A stretch of DNA of 64,000 bases, taken from NCBI RefSeq assembly GCF_050003625.1, contig NC_134400.1, forward strand, positions 48,969,096 through 49,033,095, in the 5' to 3' direction. Under the pieces are notes generated by a model, which saw only the letters and a program-made list of their open reading frames with translations, was not told the DNA's origin and did not search any database. Made by a program: the position numbers and the translations under genes. This DNA comes from Haematobia irritans. Its lineage: Eukaryota > Arthropoda > Insecta > Diptera > Muscidae. This document shows, piece by piece, positions 1 to 10,109 of this stretch (the stretch's first letter is position 1; every line of letters starts with the position of its first letter).

Positions 1-1096
1 GGTCTAAAATATGAAACATTTTACTCAACTCTGGCGTATATATACAAAATGTGAAGCAAATCAGGCTTCAACTCTGGCTTTTGTGCAAATCGGACGAAGT
101 ATATATATATGGGAGCTATATCTAAATCTGAACCGAGTTCAAACAAATTTGGCACAGTTAACCATACTATTAAACGCACTCCTTTTGCAAAATTTGAAGA
201 AAACAGAGTAAAATTCTGGCTTTTGAGGCCATATAAGTGCAAATCGGACGAAAGGTATATATGGGAGCTATATCTAAATTTGGCACAGTAAACCATATTA
301 TTAAACGTACACTTTGTGCAAATTTTGAATCAAATCAGGGCAAAATTGTGGATTTTGAAGCCATATAAGTGCAAATCGGACGAAAGATATATATGGGAGC
401 TATAAATCTGAACCGATTTAAACCAAATTTGGCACAGTTAACAATATTGTTTAACGTACTCCTTGTGCTAAATTTGAAGCAAATCACGGTAAAATTCTGG
501 CTTTTGAGGCCATATAAGTCCAAATCGGACGAAAGGTATACATGGGAGCTATATCTAAATCTGAACCGATTTCAACCAAATTTGGCACAGTTAACCATAT
601 TATAAAACGTACACTTTGTGCAAATTTTAAATCAAATCAGGGCAAAATTCTGACTTTTGAAGCCATATAAGTGCAAATCGGACGAAAGATATATATGGGA
701 GCTATATCTAAATCTGAACCGACTGATGTTTTGCAGGTTTGAAATTTGAAGAAGATCGGTTCATAAATACGTGAATTATGATCAAATCGGTGATAAATAT
801 ATATGACATCTATATCTAAATCTGAACCGATTTTGTTCAAAATCAATAGCGATTGTCTTTGACCCGAAGAAAGACCCCATGCTAAAATTGGGGACGATCG
901 GACTTAAATTGCGAGCTGTACTTTGTGCACAAAATTACATATACAGACAGACGGACGGACATCGCTAAATCGACTCAGAATTTAATTCTAAGTCGATCGG
1001 TATACTAAAAGATGGGTCTATGACTATTATTTCTTGGCGTTACTTACAAATGCACAAACTTATTATACCCTGTACCACAGTAGTGGTGAAGGGTAC
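1..1096 (+). repeat. Family A hairpin-ended tandem-repeat element, 5' part outside window
   Basis: Imperfect tandem monomers of about 132-153 bp carry the recurring phrases AAATCGGACGAAAG, GGGAGCTATATCTAAATCTG and AACCGATT. The array is followed by a short CAGACAGACGGACGG tract, a unique tail and a terminal hairpin starting TATACCC (1064-1096). The same order recurs at 10110-11637 and 24000-28107. ORFs across the array have no protein-like features. The structure resembles non-autonomous Helentron/DINE-1-type elements of flies (inference). Confidence 0.8.
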
Positions 1097-1172
1097 AAAA
1101 ATACTGTTTTTGGTAGAATTCTACCAACTGTGGCAACCGTGGTGGTAATACAAATTTATTTGCTACGTTATA

Positions 1173-2104
1173 AAGGGTGATTCGTTTGAGGTTAGGATTT
1201 TTATGCATTAGTATTTGACAGATCACGTGGGATTTCAGACATGGTGTCAAAGAGAAAGATGCTCAGTATGCTTTGACATTTCATCATGAATAGACTTACG
1301 ATCTGCCACAACGTCGAATTTTCAGTGAATGGGCCCTAGAAAAGTTGGCAGAAAATCCGCTTTTTTATCGACAAATTTTGTTCAGCGATGAGGCTCATTT
1401 CTGGTTGAATGGCTACGTAAATAAGCAAAATTGCCGCATTTGGAGTGAAGAGCAACCAGAAGCCGTTCAAGAACTGCCCATGCATCCCGAAAAATGCACT
1501 GTTTGGTGTGGTTTGTACGCTGGTGGAATCATTGGACCGTATTTTTTCAAAGATGCTGTTGGACGCAACGTTACGGTGAATGGCGATCGCTATCGTTCGA
1601 TGCTAACAAACTTTTTGTTGCCAAAAATGGAAGAACTGAACTTGGTTGACATGTGGTTTCAACAAGATGGCGCTACATGCCACACAGCTCGCGATTCTAT
1701 GGCCATTTTGAGGGAAAACTTCGGAGAACAATTCATCTCAAGAAATGGACCGGTAAGTTGGCCACCAAGATCATGCGATTTGACGCCTTTAGACTATTTT
1801 TTGTGGGGCTACGTCAAGTCTAAAGTCTACAGAAATAAGCCAGCAACTATTCCAGCTTTGGAAGACAACATTTCCGAAGAAATTCGGGCTATTCCGGCCG
1901 AAATGCTCGAAAAAGTTGCCCAAAATTTGACTTTCCGAATGGACCACCTAAGACGCAGCCGCGGTCAGCATTTAAATGAAATTATCTTCAAAAAGTAAAT
2001 GTCATGGACCAATCTAACGTTTCATATAAAGAACCGATGAGATTTTGCAAATTTTATGCGTTTTTTTTTTTTAAAAGTTATCAAGCTCTTAACAAATCAC
2101 CCTT
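1173..2104 (+). mobile_element. DD41D mariner-like transposon, copy 1, internally deleted
   Basis: The element starts AAGGGTGATT and ends AATCACCCTT, with TA on both sides (1171-1172, 2105-2106). At 932 bp it is shorter than a complete element of this group (about 1.2-1.3 kb from memory), because a segment was lost around 1297. A second copy, nearly identical downstream of the deletion, lies at 47126-48060. The catalytic spacing matches the DD41D ('rosa') mariner group known from tephritid flies and mosquitoes (family knowledge). It is non-autonomous as it stands. Confidence 0.85.
1286..1998 (+). pseudogene. DD41D transposase, catalytic domain open, DNA-binding domain deleted
   Basis: The original start (ATG at 1286, MNRLT) runs out of frame after five codons because an internal deletion joins it to the catalytic region in another frame. 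The catalytic frame is open from 1294 to 1998 with no suitable Met at its head. It shows the DDE/D triad: D in SDEAHF, D in QQDGATCHTA, and D in CDLTPLDYFLWG, with 41 residues between the second and third. The helix-turn-helix DNA-binding half is absent, so this copy cannot make an active transposase. It differs from the copy at 47298-47951 by one residue (L versus W near the C-terminus). Confidence 0.85.
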
Positions 2105-2106
2105 TA

Positions 2107-2438
2107 TACGTTGCATTTTCATGTTTTGAAATAATAAAGTACTTACAACCATTTTGATTTTTATAAATTTGTTCAAATATAACGAAAAATATTGTAGGGA
2201 GAATTGTTGGGGAATGTATGGGAAAGTAAGGAACTTTTTTTGTCTTTGTAGGGTAAATCCATCATTTACCCTGACAACACTGACCATGAGCTATAGTCAG
2301 ATTGAGATAAAGCAACTGCGGTTAATCCCCAGACCCATATCAGTTTTACCCCACAAATGTTTATGATTACTAATTCAGTAAGGGTGGTTTAGGGTATGAT
2401 ATAGTCGGCCCCGCCCGACTTCCTACTTTACTTACTTG
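2107..2438 (-). repeat. Degenerate family A-type terminus
   Basis: The segment ends with an inverted repeat AGTCGGCCCCGCCCGACT followed by ...CTTACTTG and a T-run, the same terminus seen at 10110 and 24010 in the other orientation. The sequence inside is degenerate and matches the fragment at 8826-8929. No gene is visible. Confidence 0.6.
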
Positions 2439-2439
2439 T

Positions 2440-3430
2440 TTTTAATTTGTTTAGAACATTTATCAATTCCGAAAGGCTTATATCGCAATCCAATATTTAT
2501 GGGGTCGGTCCGAAAGTTAGGTGCATAACTGATTTCTACTATTCTACTTGTGGGATTTAAAAGGCTTTCGAAATAGTTTTTGAAGTCGGTAGATGATATG
2601 TTGAAGCTTATTTGGAATGTTTGGTTTCTTATTTCTCTCGTGACTTTCCACCATTGTTTGGAATCACAAACGTTATTTATTTTCTCGAGAAGCAGATCCT
2701 GATATTCTTTTTTGTTAGACCTACAAATCGATTTATTATTTTTGAAAGCGTTTATATATTGTTCTTTGGAGTCTGTTGTGTTTGCCAGTTTATGTTTTTC
2801 AGTAATTCAAACATTTTGTTTCTAGCGTTAAAGCATTGCAAGGTATTCCATTTCTGTTTAGGTTGAAAAGGCGTTTTGTATGACTTTTGTTTCTTAGACG
2901 AGTCTGTAATAACATTAGCAAGATCGTCCAGGGTGATTTCCAGCCTCTCGGATAACATGTTCGACATATTCTCATTTAGTTTCATTTGATATCTTTCTTT
3001 ATCCCCATCTTTCCAATAAAGTTTTGGTAATAGTTTTAGACCATCTTCAGTTCCGTGCTGAGTAGGTATACCAAGTAATAATTTAATTGGCAGGTGATCT
3101 GACCAAGTTTTATCCTCCACTCTAAATTCCTTCACAAGGTTCAATAATTCTTGAGAGATAGCACATATATCGTTTACAGATTCGCCGGTATGTCCTAAAT
3201 GATCCATCTTCATCTCCTCTGGTTACTCCATTCAATATCAGTAAGTTATTATCAGTGCAGAATTCCAATAATTTCCTTCCATTACTATTAACTACTCGTT
3301 CTTCGGATTTACGGGTTTCTGATCCCGCTTTAAAGATATCTTTGTATAACTCATTTATATATTGACTTTGCTTAGATCCCCGATAATGATTGGATTTGCA
3401 ACCAATTCTTGTTGAAAATTTGTACATGTA
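2440..3430 (-). pseudogene. Non-LTR retrotransposon endonuclease fragment
   Basis: Two frames (3122-3427 and 2752-3213), then a third continuing to about 2445, together show an apurinic-type endonuclease C-terminal half: a GD motif, FCTDNNLLILNGV, HTGESVNDICAIS and WSDHLPIKLLLG. A linker follows, and the sequence stops before the reverse transcriptase. Frameshifts near 3200 and 2750 kill it. It differs from the LINE at 5058 and belongs to another clade (RTE/CR1-like annotation is possible). It is truncated at 2440, where a family A end abuts. Confidence 0.7.
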
Positions 3431-4081
3431 AATAATTTTGAAAAAAGTCTTTCAAAGGGAATATTTGAAGTGAATGAACAACTTCTTTAGAATGACGAAT
3501 GTTTATAATATTTAACGAAGATTCCACTCCTCGATGAACTGCAACTTGTCTACATTTGAAAAAAACATTTCAATTGCTTTAAATATTTTATAAACTTATA
3601 TTCGGTCGTGGGAATGTCAACTTTAAGGAACTTTTGAATTGGCCCGCCATTATGAAAACTATCATTGCTCATATTATCGGTAATACATTTTTTAATAATC
3701 AACGAAAACTTTGTATGCATTGCATCGAGTATTTGCACGGTATTTTTGCTTTGCAATAATAATTTAACATGTGTTTAGTTAGTTCGCTGACATAAGAATC
3801 AGTATTATGGGTTTCATTTTGACTTATTGTCGCTTCATAACTATTTTCTTCAAAACTATTTTCAAAAAATTCGGAAAAGCATTCATTATTGTTTAAAGCA
3901 GAATTTGCAGTTACTTTTTTTGAAGACTCATGACGCTTAACATGTTTTAAAAAATTGTGAATATAACCAATGAACTATTACAAATAGTGCAAACATATCA
4001 TGACGTCTTAAGTGTTTTTAAATGAAAAATAAATTGTTTCAATTCAAAATTGAGTCCGCAGTGAAAGCAATTAAGATTCAT
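3430..4081 (-). pseudogene. Eroded C2H2 zinc-finger ORF of an orphan multi-copy family
   Basis: From an ATG at 4081 the frame reads MNLNCFHCGLNF...HLK, a C-x2-C...H pattern. After a frameshift comes a second C-x2-C unit (YVCTICN) and a KHVKRHES tail near 3960. Further frames give an acidic linker (3900-3770), a helical region (ORF 3550-3756, FSLIIKKCITDN) and a segment ending LQIFPLKDFFQNYL near 3440. This order (fingers, helical middle, P-L-K-E/D-x-F box) resembles an orphan C2H2 family widespread in hydra, aphids and fish, recalled from memory only. At least three frameshifts make it a relic. It lies directly downstream of the spliced ORF at 4078-4983; the upstream stop TGA overlaps this ATG. 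Confidence 0.4.
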
Positions 4082-4983
4082 TGTGAAATAGTAAAATAAT
4101 TGTAAACTAAGTTTAAATTCGAATAACTTAAAATTAGTAACTTAAATGAATCGAAAATTATTCGATATAATAATAAAGATAAAGGCATGGAACCAGTACC
4201 GAACTGTCCTTTGACCAAAGTGATGATTACTACGATAAAATCAGTTTTTAGCAAATCTAAATCGTTAACTACAGTACTAACACTTTTTTCCAAGTAGTTG
4301 TCAAATGATGTTGATATATTAAAAAAATATTTTTGTAAAACAAACCAGGCAGTTCCCGACATAACAGGATATTTAACGTTCAACGCCATGTAAGTCGCTA
4401 TTGCACATTTCAAACAGGAAGACAAATCGGTAAACGTATACTTAACGTGAGCAACAACTACCCATCCGAGGTTTACCGGTGATCCAACAATCACAATAAA
4501 AGGCTGCAGTTGAGAAAGCTCGCTAATGAGTTTCCTTACTCCACTATCCGCTGATTGCAGGTCCTATCAAATAAAATAATTTAGAAAAGTAAATGTTAAG
4601 GAAATTCTCATTAAATTGTTATTTTTGTTTCAAAATTTATACATACAGGAAAGTGGCAAATAAACGAATCGGCACACTTTGCTTTGGTATGTTTAAGAAC
4701 ACCTCTTTTCGTCCCTTTCATAGGAGATGGAAATAAAAATGGGAGAAGCATTAACGCTAATATTGATTTATTACGTTCTGAAAATATAAAAGCCTATAAG
4801 CAGATATTTAAGATATAGTTGAAAACAATTTTACCATTTCCTTCCAAATTAATAAGATTTACCACTCTCTCGATAGATTCAGATTTTGTTTTTTTTTACG
4901 CCCTGAAGTATTCTAGGTACAAAATTTTCCCGTGTACGCAAAATAACATCATCGCCACTTATTAGCCTAGTGTCTACAAGAAA
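4078..4983 (-). pseudogene. Spliced SAMD3-like orphan protein, three consistent exons, one frameshift
   Basis: Coding segments at 4983-4835, 4777-4647 and 4563-4078 are joined by two short introns (57 and 83 bp) with GT...AG ends (GTAAAATTG...TTTTCAG and GTATGTATAA...GATAG). Phases agree across both. A run of nine A near 4893 breaks the first exon by one base. The last exon contains PFIVIVGSPVNLGW, a Cys-rich stretch, YMALNVKYP and GTAWFVLQKYF, a pattern I associate with the C-terminal part of 'SAMD3-like' orphan proteins in fish and invertebrates (memory, unverified). A weaker acceptor at 4984 (TTTGTTTCCAG) implies an upstream exon, now removed by the LINE that begins at 5058. Function unknown. 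Confidence 0.4.
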
Positions 4984-5057
4984 CTGGAAACAAAAATTTT
5001 TATTGACAAATGACAATTCAAATTTTAATATTACCAACTTATGACCGTCCGTCCACA

Positions 5058-8000
5058 TGCAAATATTGGGTATCTTCGGTCTACATGGGACATGATAGGG
5101 AGATGCCACCGTTAAGACCTTAGTTGAGGAGTCACTAAAAACAAAGAAAAACTCATTATGGGATGCGATGCAAATGCACATCATAGTATTTGGGGAAGTA
5201 GTGATACTAATGCAAGGGGAGAGTCGCTAATAGAGTTTATTTTGCGTACTAACCTGGTAGTTTGTAATAAGGGAGATGCACCAACCTTCGTCACCAGGAA
5301 CAGACAAGAGGTTTTGGACGTCACGTTGACCTCTCCGGAACTGAATGATAAGATATCTGAGTGGCAAGTTTTGAGGGAACATAGCTTCTCAGATCATCGC
5401 TACATCAGTTTCAGATTGGCTGTTCGTACTTCAAAGACCATATTTCCGCCAAATGTTAGGAAAGCTGATTGGAATAGGTATAGGGAATCGTTCAATTTGA
5501 TGATACCGGAAATGCCGGAGACAAATATGAGCACTGTGCAAGATATCGAACACGCAGTGGAGCGGATTACTAAGGCCTTCAACATTTCACTGAAATCTGC
5601 TTGCCCTAGAGGAAAGCCAAGGGGAAAAAATCGGCCGCCATGGTGGACTACGGAGTTAAGTAATATGAGGAAATCCTGCAGGAAGCTCTTTAACAAAGCA
5701 AAGTCCACAAGAGCTCCGGAGGATTGGGACACTTACAAGATGAATCTGATAGCATATAAACGAGAACTGAGAAGGTCTCAACAAAACTCTTGGGATGATT
5801 ACTGTAGCAGTATTGAGAATACGTCAGAGGCTTCCAGACTACGGAAGGTACTAGCATCCACTAACACCGCTCCAGGTTTCATTAAAACATCGGAGGGAAA
5901 TTGGACAACGTCCAGTAAGGAGACGTTGGAGGTACTTTTGGACATACACTTCCCTGGAAATCAGACGGTTGAACCATGTTCCGGCGGTGTAACAGAGGCT
6001 CAGCTATCATTTCCTATCGAGGAAATTGTGTCGAAATCTAGAATAAAATGGGCTTTAAATAGCTTTGGACCATTCAAATCCCCCGGACCTGATGGAATTA
6101 CTCCGGCGGAGTTACAGGCAGTGTCTGAAAGAATTATCCCCTGGTTGACGGTGATATATAAACGATGTGTAAACTTAGCATATATTCCAGAAAAGTGGAG
6201 GGAAACAAAAGTCGTGTTCATACCTAAAGCAGGAAAAGCCTCTCACTCGAGTGCGAAGGATTTCCGACCAATCAGCTTATCTTCATTCCTACTTAAGACC
6301 CTGGAGAGGATGATAGACATGTATCTTAGAACTAGCGTGGATTCAAGTTTGCTCTCGAAACGACAGCATGCATACTCGAAGGGCAAGTCTACTGAGACCG
6401 CATTGCATGAACTAGTCAGCTTTATTGAAAGGTCACTATCTGTCAAAGAATACACAATCATGGAGTTTCTAGACATCGAAGGGGCGTTCAATAATGTCCA
6501 TCCGAGCTCGATATTAAATGGACTGACAACTCTGGATGTTGATCCAGGTATACTTAGGCTGTTAGACGAACTTCTAAGAAAGAGACGCATTTCAGCCACA
6601 CTAGGGCAAGCAAACATACAAAGGTATGTGAACAGACGCACTCCCCAAGGAGGAGTTCTATCACCTCTTCTTTGGAATGTTGCTATAAACGACCTTCTGG
6701 TTTCCCTAGAAAAAGAAAGGATACAAGTGGTGGCATACGCAGATGATGTGGCGCTAGCAGTCAGGGGAAAATTCCCATCCACAATCAGAGATATTATACA
6801 GAGAGCTCTCCGGATGACTGAGAAATGGGCGAAAGATAATGGTCTTGGTGTAAATCCAGCAAAGACAGAAATAGTCATGTACTGCAAAGATTGCAAAACT
6901 CCCACGGTTAGGCCCATTTCCTTAGGGGGTACTGAAATTCCCTTTGGTGAGTGTGCAAAATACCTTGGCGTTATTTTGGACAGGAAGCTGAATTTTAGGC
7001 TTAATATTGAAGAGAGGGCGAGAAAAGCCACGGTAGCTTTGTACTCGTGCAAAAAGGCAATAGGGAAAAAGTGGGGACTAAGACAAAAAATTGTGCATTG
7101 GCTATACACGGCAGTGGTTAGACCTATAATGCTATACGGTGTTGTAGTCTGGTGGCCGGCACTTCAGAAACCGACTTGTTTAGATAAAGTTCAGCGTATG
7201 GCGAGCTTATGTATCTCAGGCGCATTTAGTAAGACAGGAACAGACTCCCTTAATGTCATGCTACATCTATTGCCTTTAGACATTTTGGCCAAACAGTCAG
7301 CTGCAACAACGGCTGTGCGGTTGCGCGAGCTATCGCTATGGTCGGAAAAAATGTACGGTCATAGTTCGGTCCTCAAAGTAATGCCAGATGTGCCTAACGT
7401 AGTGGATTACACCCTGGCAAAACCACTTTTCGACAAAAAGTTTGAAACTCTAATTCCCAACAGTGAGGCGTGGTGTACACAGACCCCGGGGAATAAAAGA
7501 TATATAGATTTCTATACTGATGGCTCCAAATTGAATGGACAAGTGGGGTTCGGAGTATATTCTAAAGATCTGGAAATTCGAATAGCGAAAAGATTACCTA
7601 ATCACTGTAGTGTTTTTCAGGCTGAAATATTGGCAATAAGAGAGGTGGTGAATTGGCTGAGAAGTAATGTTCCAACAAATATTGGCATTAATATATACTC
7701 AGACAGTCAACCTGCAATAAAATCCTTGGACTCTGTGTTCCTTAACTCAAAAACGGCCATAGACTGCCGCAAATCTCTCAACGAGGTGGCTGAGCAGTAC
7801 AATATTCACCTAATATGGGTGCCTGGTCATAGGAACATACCGGGGAACTGTGAAGCAGATGTGTTAGCAAGGCTAGGAACTACCTTACATATTCCAGGGG
7901 AACTAGAATCTGTTGGTATGCCTCTGGCCACCTGCAAGCTTTTACTGCGTGAGAAGGCTGTCATGATGGCAAATGTTCGATGGGAGAATTGTAAGGGTTG

Positions 8001-8462
8001 TAACGACACCAAGCAAATATGGCCCCATTTAAACTTAAACCGCACACTAGATATGTTCTCGAGACGCCAGATATCACTCCTGATATCTGCTATAACGGGT
8101 CGCTGCCTGATAGGCGAATTTGCAAAAACTATAGGTGCGAAGTATAATGACTATCATTATACTTCAATTAAACACCTCTTGTGTGAGTGTCCTGCTTTTT
8201 GTGTAAGGCGTAAGCGAATTTTAGGAGCATATAGCTTTAGATTACTGGCTGACCTGGAAAACGTTAACTTAAGCAGTTTGTTAATGTTTTTGGAGCAATC
8301 TGGTTGGTTCCACAAAAGTAAATAACAGAGAAGGTTCAGTGGTTAAGACTAGAAGTGCCCATATGTAATAGGTACTTTTAGTTAAATGTGGTATCACAAT
8401 GGACTGAATAGTCTAAGTGAGCCTGAAATTTAATCGGGCTGCCACTTTAACCTAACATAACC
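5058..8462 (+). mobile_element. LINE (R1/LOA-type with RNase H), copy 1, 5'-truncated
   Basis: Homology to the minus-strand LINE at 32722-37735 begins near 5058, inside the endonuclease, so about 40% of the element is missing at the 5' end, the usual outcome of incomplete target-primed reverse transcription. The 3' UTR (8326-8462) ends GGGCTGCCACTTTAACCTAACATAACC-like, not poly(A). Its last ~65 bp are shared with the SINE family at 12695, 45783 and 59554. It inserted into a family B minisatellite (8463 onward). Confidence 0.9.
5158..8325 (+). CDS. LINE ORF2: endonuclease C-terminal half, reverse transcriptase, RNase H
   Basis: A single open frame of 1055 codons. The ATG at 5158 lies inside the endonuclease (CDANAHHSIWGSSDT at residues 3-17; SDHRYISF near 79), so it is not the native start; one extra A near 5148 breaks the frame upstream. 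Reverse transcriptase: fingers FRPISLSS near residue 367, palm motif A FLDIEGAFNNV, motif B TPQGGVLSPLLWN and catalytic YADD near 527. RNase H has all four acidic positions: TDGS near 786, AEILAI, SDSQ, and CEAD after WVPGHRNIPGN near 887. At the C-terminus the first half of the Cys/His motif (CMSCHDAEEKES in copy 2) is deleted, leaving only HLLCECPAFC. The long open frame suggests a recent insertion. Clade (R1 versus LOA) not settled by eye. Confidence 0.9.
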   Translation: MGCDANAHHSIWGSSDTNARGESLIEFILRTNLVVCNKGDAPTFVTRNRQEVLDVTLTSPELNDKISEWQVLREHSFSDHRYISFRLAVRTSKTIFPPNVRKADWNRYRESFNLMIPEMPETNMSTVQDIEHAVERITKAFNISLKSACPRGKPRGKNRPPWWTTELSNMRKSCRKLFNKAKSTRAPEDWDTYKMNLIAYKRELRRSQQNSWDDYCSSIENTSEASRLRKVLASTNTAPGFIKTSEGNWTTSSKETLEVLLDIHFPGNQTVEPCSGGVTEAQLSFPIEEIVSKSRIKWALNSFGPFKSPGPDGITPAELQAVSERIIPWLTVIYKRCVNLAYIPEKWRETKVVFIPKAGKASHSSAKDFRPISLSSFLLKTLERMIDMYLRTSVDSSLLSKRQHAYSKGKSTETALHELVSFIERSLSVKEYTIMEFLDIEGAFNNVHPSSILNGLTTLDVDPGILRLLDELLRKRRISATLGQANIQRYVNRRTPQGGVLSPLLWNVAINDLLVSLEKERIQVVAYADDVALAVRGKFPSTIRDIIQRALRMTEKWAKDNGLGVNPAKTEIVMYCKDCKTPTVRPISLGGTEIPFGECAKYLGVILDRKLNFRLNIEERARKATVALYSCKKAIGKKWGLRQKIVHWLYTAVVRPIMLYGVVVWWPALQKPTCLDKVQRMASLCISGAFSKTGTDSLNVMLHLLPLDILAKQSAATTAVRLRELSLWSEKMYGHSSVLKVMPDVPNVVDYTLAKPLFDKKFETLIPNSEAWCTQTPGNKRYIDFYTDGSKLNGQVGFGVYSKDLEIRIAKRLPNHCSVFQAEILAIREVVNWLRSNVPTNIGINIYSDSQPAIKSLDSVFLNSKTAIDCRKSLNEVAEQYNIHLIWVPGHRNIPGNCEADVLARLGTTLHIPGELESVGMPLATCKLLLREKAVMMANVRWENCKGCNDTKQIWPHLNLNRTLDMFSRRQISLLISAITGRCLIGEFAKTIGAKYNDYHYTSIKHLLCECPAFCVRRKRILGAYSFRLLADLENVNLSSLLMFLEQSGWFHKSK

Positions 8463-8735
8463 TTCTATAAAGAAATTTTTTTGAGCAATTTTTCTATAGA
8501 AATAAAATTTTGATAATAAATTCTATAGAAATAAAATTTTGAGAAAAAATTCCATTGAAATAAAATTTTGAGAAAATTTTTTAGAGAAAAAACATTTTGA
8601 AAAAAAAAATTCTAAAGAACTACAATTTTGACATAATTTTCTATAGAAATAAAATGTTGACAAAATTTTCTACAGGAATAAAGTTTTGACATAAATTGCT
8701 ATAGAAATATTTGTTTGGTAGATTTGTGGTAATCT
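8463..8735 (+). repeat. AT-rich minisatellite, TCTATAGAAATAAAATTTTG units
   Basis: About nine degenerate units of roughly 28-34 bp with the core CTATAGAAATAAAATTTTGA. The same minisatellite lies inside family B elements (30220-30680, 43870-44150, 45250-45530, 54330-54830), so this is probably a family B remnant disrupted by the LINE. Confidence 0.8.
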
Positions 8736-8825
8736 TCATATTTTGTTAGAATTTTTGTTTTGGCACGAGTGGTAATTGTAGTTACCACACATTGTTAAAG
8801 ATCAAGCCTTGCCGGCTAGAAAGTA

Positions 8826-8929
8826 GAAAGTCGGGCTGGGCCGACTATATCATACCCTAAACCACCCCTACAGAATTTGTAAACATAAGCATTTATGGGG
8901 TATCATTGGTATAGGTTTTGGAGAAAATA
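8826..8929 (+). repeat. Family A-type terminus, truncated by mariner
   Basis: Begins AAAGTCGGGCTGGGCCGACTATATCATACCC, the inverted-repeat end also seen (reversed) at 2390-2438. It breaks off at the TA where the Himar1-like mariner starts. Confidence 0.6.
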
Positions 8930-8995
8930 ACAGATTGGCTGATAAGTCCCCGGTCTAACAAAGCAAAACACATTTTTTGTTAAAATTCGTTTTTA

Positions 8996-9993
8996 TTATT
9001 CAACATAGTTCCCTTCAAGAGCGATACAACGATTATAACGACCTTCCAATTTTTTGATACCATTTTGGTAGGTTTTGCCTCAAAATAGGCCTCAGTTTCG
9101 GCGATCACCTCCTCATTGCAGCCAAATTTTTTCCCTGCGAGCGCTGGGGGCCAGATCTGGAGAATACGGTGGGTGGGGAAGCAATTCGAAACCCAATTCA
9201 TTAATTTTTGCCATCGTTCTCAATGACTTGTGGCACGGTGCGTTGTCTTGGTGGAACAACACTTTTTTGTTCTTCATATGGGGCCGTTTTGCCGCGATTT
9301 CGACCTTCAAACGCTCCAATAACGCCATATAATAGTCACTGTTGATGGTTTTTCCCTTCTCAAGATAATCGATAAAAATTATTCCATGCGCATCCCAAAA
9401 AACAGAGGCCATTACTTTGCCAGCGGACTTTTGAGTCTTTCCACGCTTCGGAGACGGTTCACCGGTCGCTATCCACTCAGCCGACTGTCGATTGGACTCA
9501 GGAATGTAGTGATGGAGCCATGTTTCATCCATTGTCACATATCGACGGAAAAACTCGGGTGTATTACGAGTTAACAGCTGCAAACACCGCTCAGAATCAT
9601 CAACACGTTGTTGTTTTTGGTCAAATGTGAGCTCGCGCGGCACCCATTTTGCACAGAGCTTCCGCATATCCAAATATTGATGAATGATATGACCAACACG
9701 TTGCTTTGATATCTTTAAGGCCTCTGCTATCTCGATCAACTTCATTTTACGGTCATTCAAAATCATTTTGTGGATTTTTTTGATGTTTTCGTCGGTAACC
9801 ACCTATTTCGGGCGTCCACTGCGTTCACTGTCCTCCGTGCTCACGCTTGAATTTTGCATACCAATCAATTATTGTTGATTTCTCTGGGTCACAGTCCGGA
9901 AACTCATTATCAAGCCAATTTTTTGCTTCCACCGTATTTTTTCCCTTCAGAAAACAGTATTTTATCAAAACACGAAATTCTTTTTTTTTCCAT
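8996..9993 (-). pseudogene. Mariner (DD34D) transposase, Himar1-like, inactivated
   Basis: From ATG at 9993 the protein follows Himar1 but carries an expanded A-run frameshift at codons 3-4, a small deletion near 9830 and a TAG at about 9805 (just before VVTDENIKKIH). The long open stretch 9113-9802 holds the linker helices, first catalytic D (VTMDETWLHHY) and second D (FHQDNAPCHKS). A deletion of about 31 bp at 9150 removes the third catalytic Asp: DLAPS runs straight into a wrong frame. The C-terminus (LAGKKFGCNEEV) resumes in another frame and is shifted again before the stop. Dead on four counts. Confidence 0.93.
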
Positions 9994-10109
9994 TTTTTTT
10001 TCACAATAACAAAAGTTGCTTCACAAAAGACGTTCTATCTCACAAACTAATTGACTTACAGACGTCAAATTTTGACACGAATCATTTGAAGGTTGGTACT
10101 ATATAAAAA

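Noticed and set aside
4879..5184. Upstream exon of the SAMD3-like ORF encoding DSSTKVLTVASPYH
   Set aside because: 5058-5160 is the antisense of the LINE endonuclease (compare 36053-36140), so this stretch belongs to the LINE, not to the gene.
6243..7109. Antisense ORFs inside the LINE (also 5400-5732, 34573-34893, 36400-37080)
   Set aside because: They are shadows of the RT and ORF1 frames and show no domain of their own.
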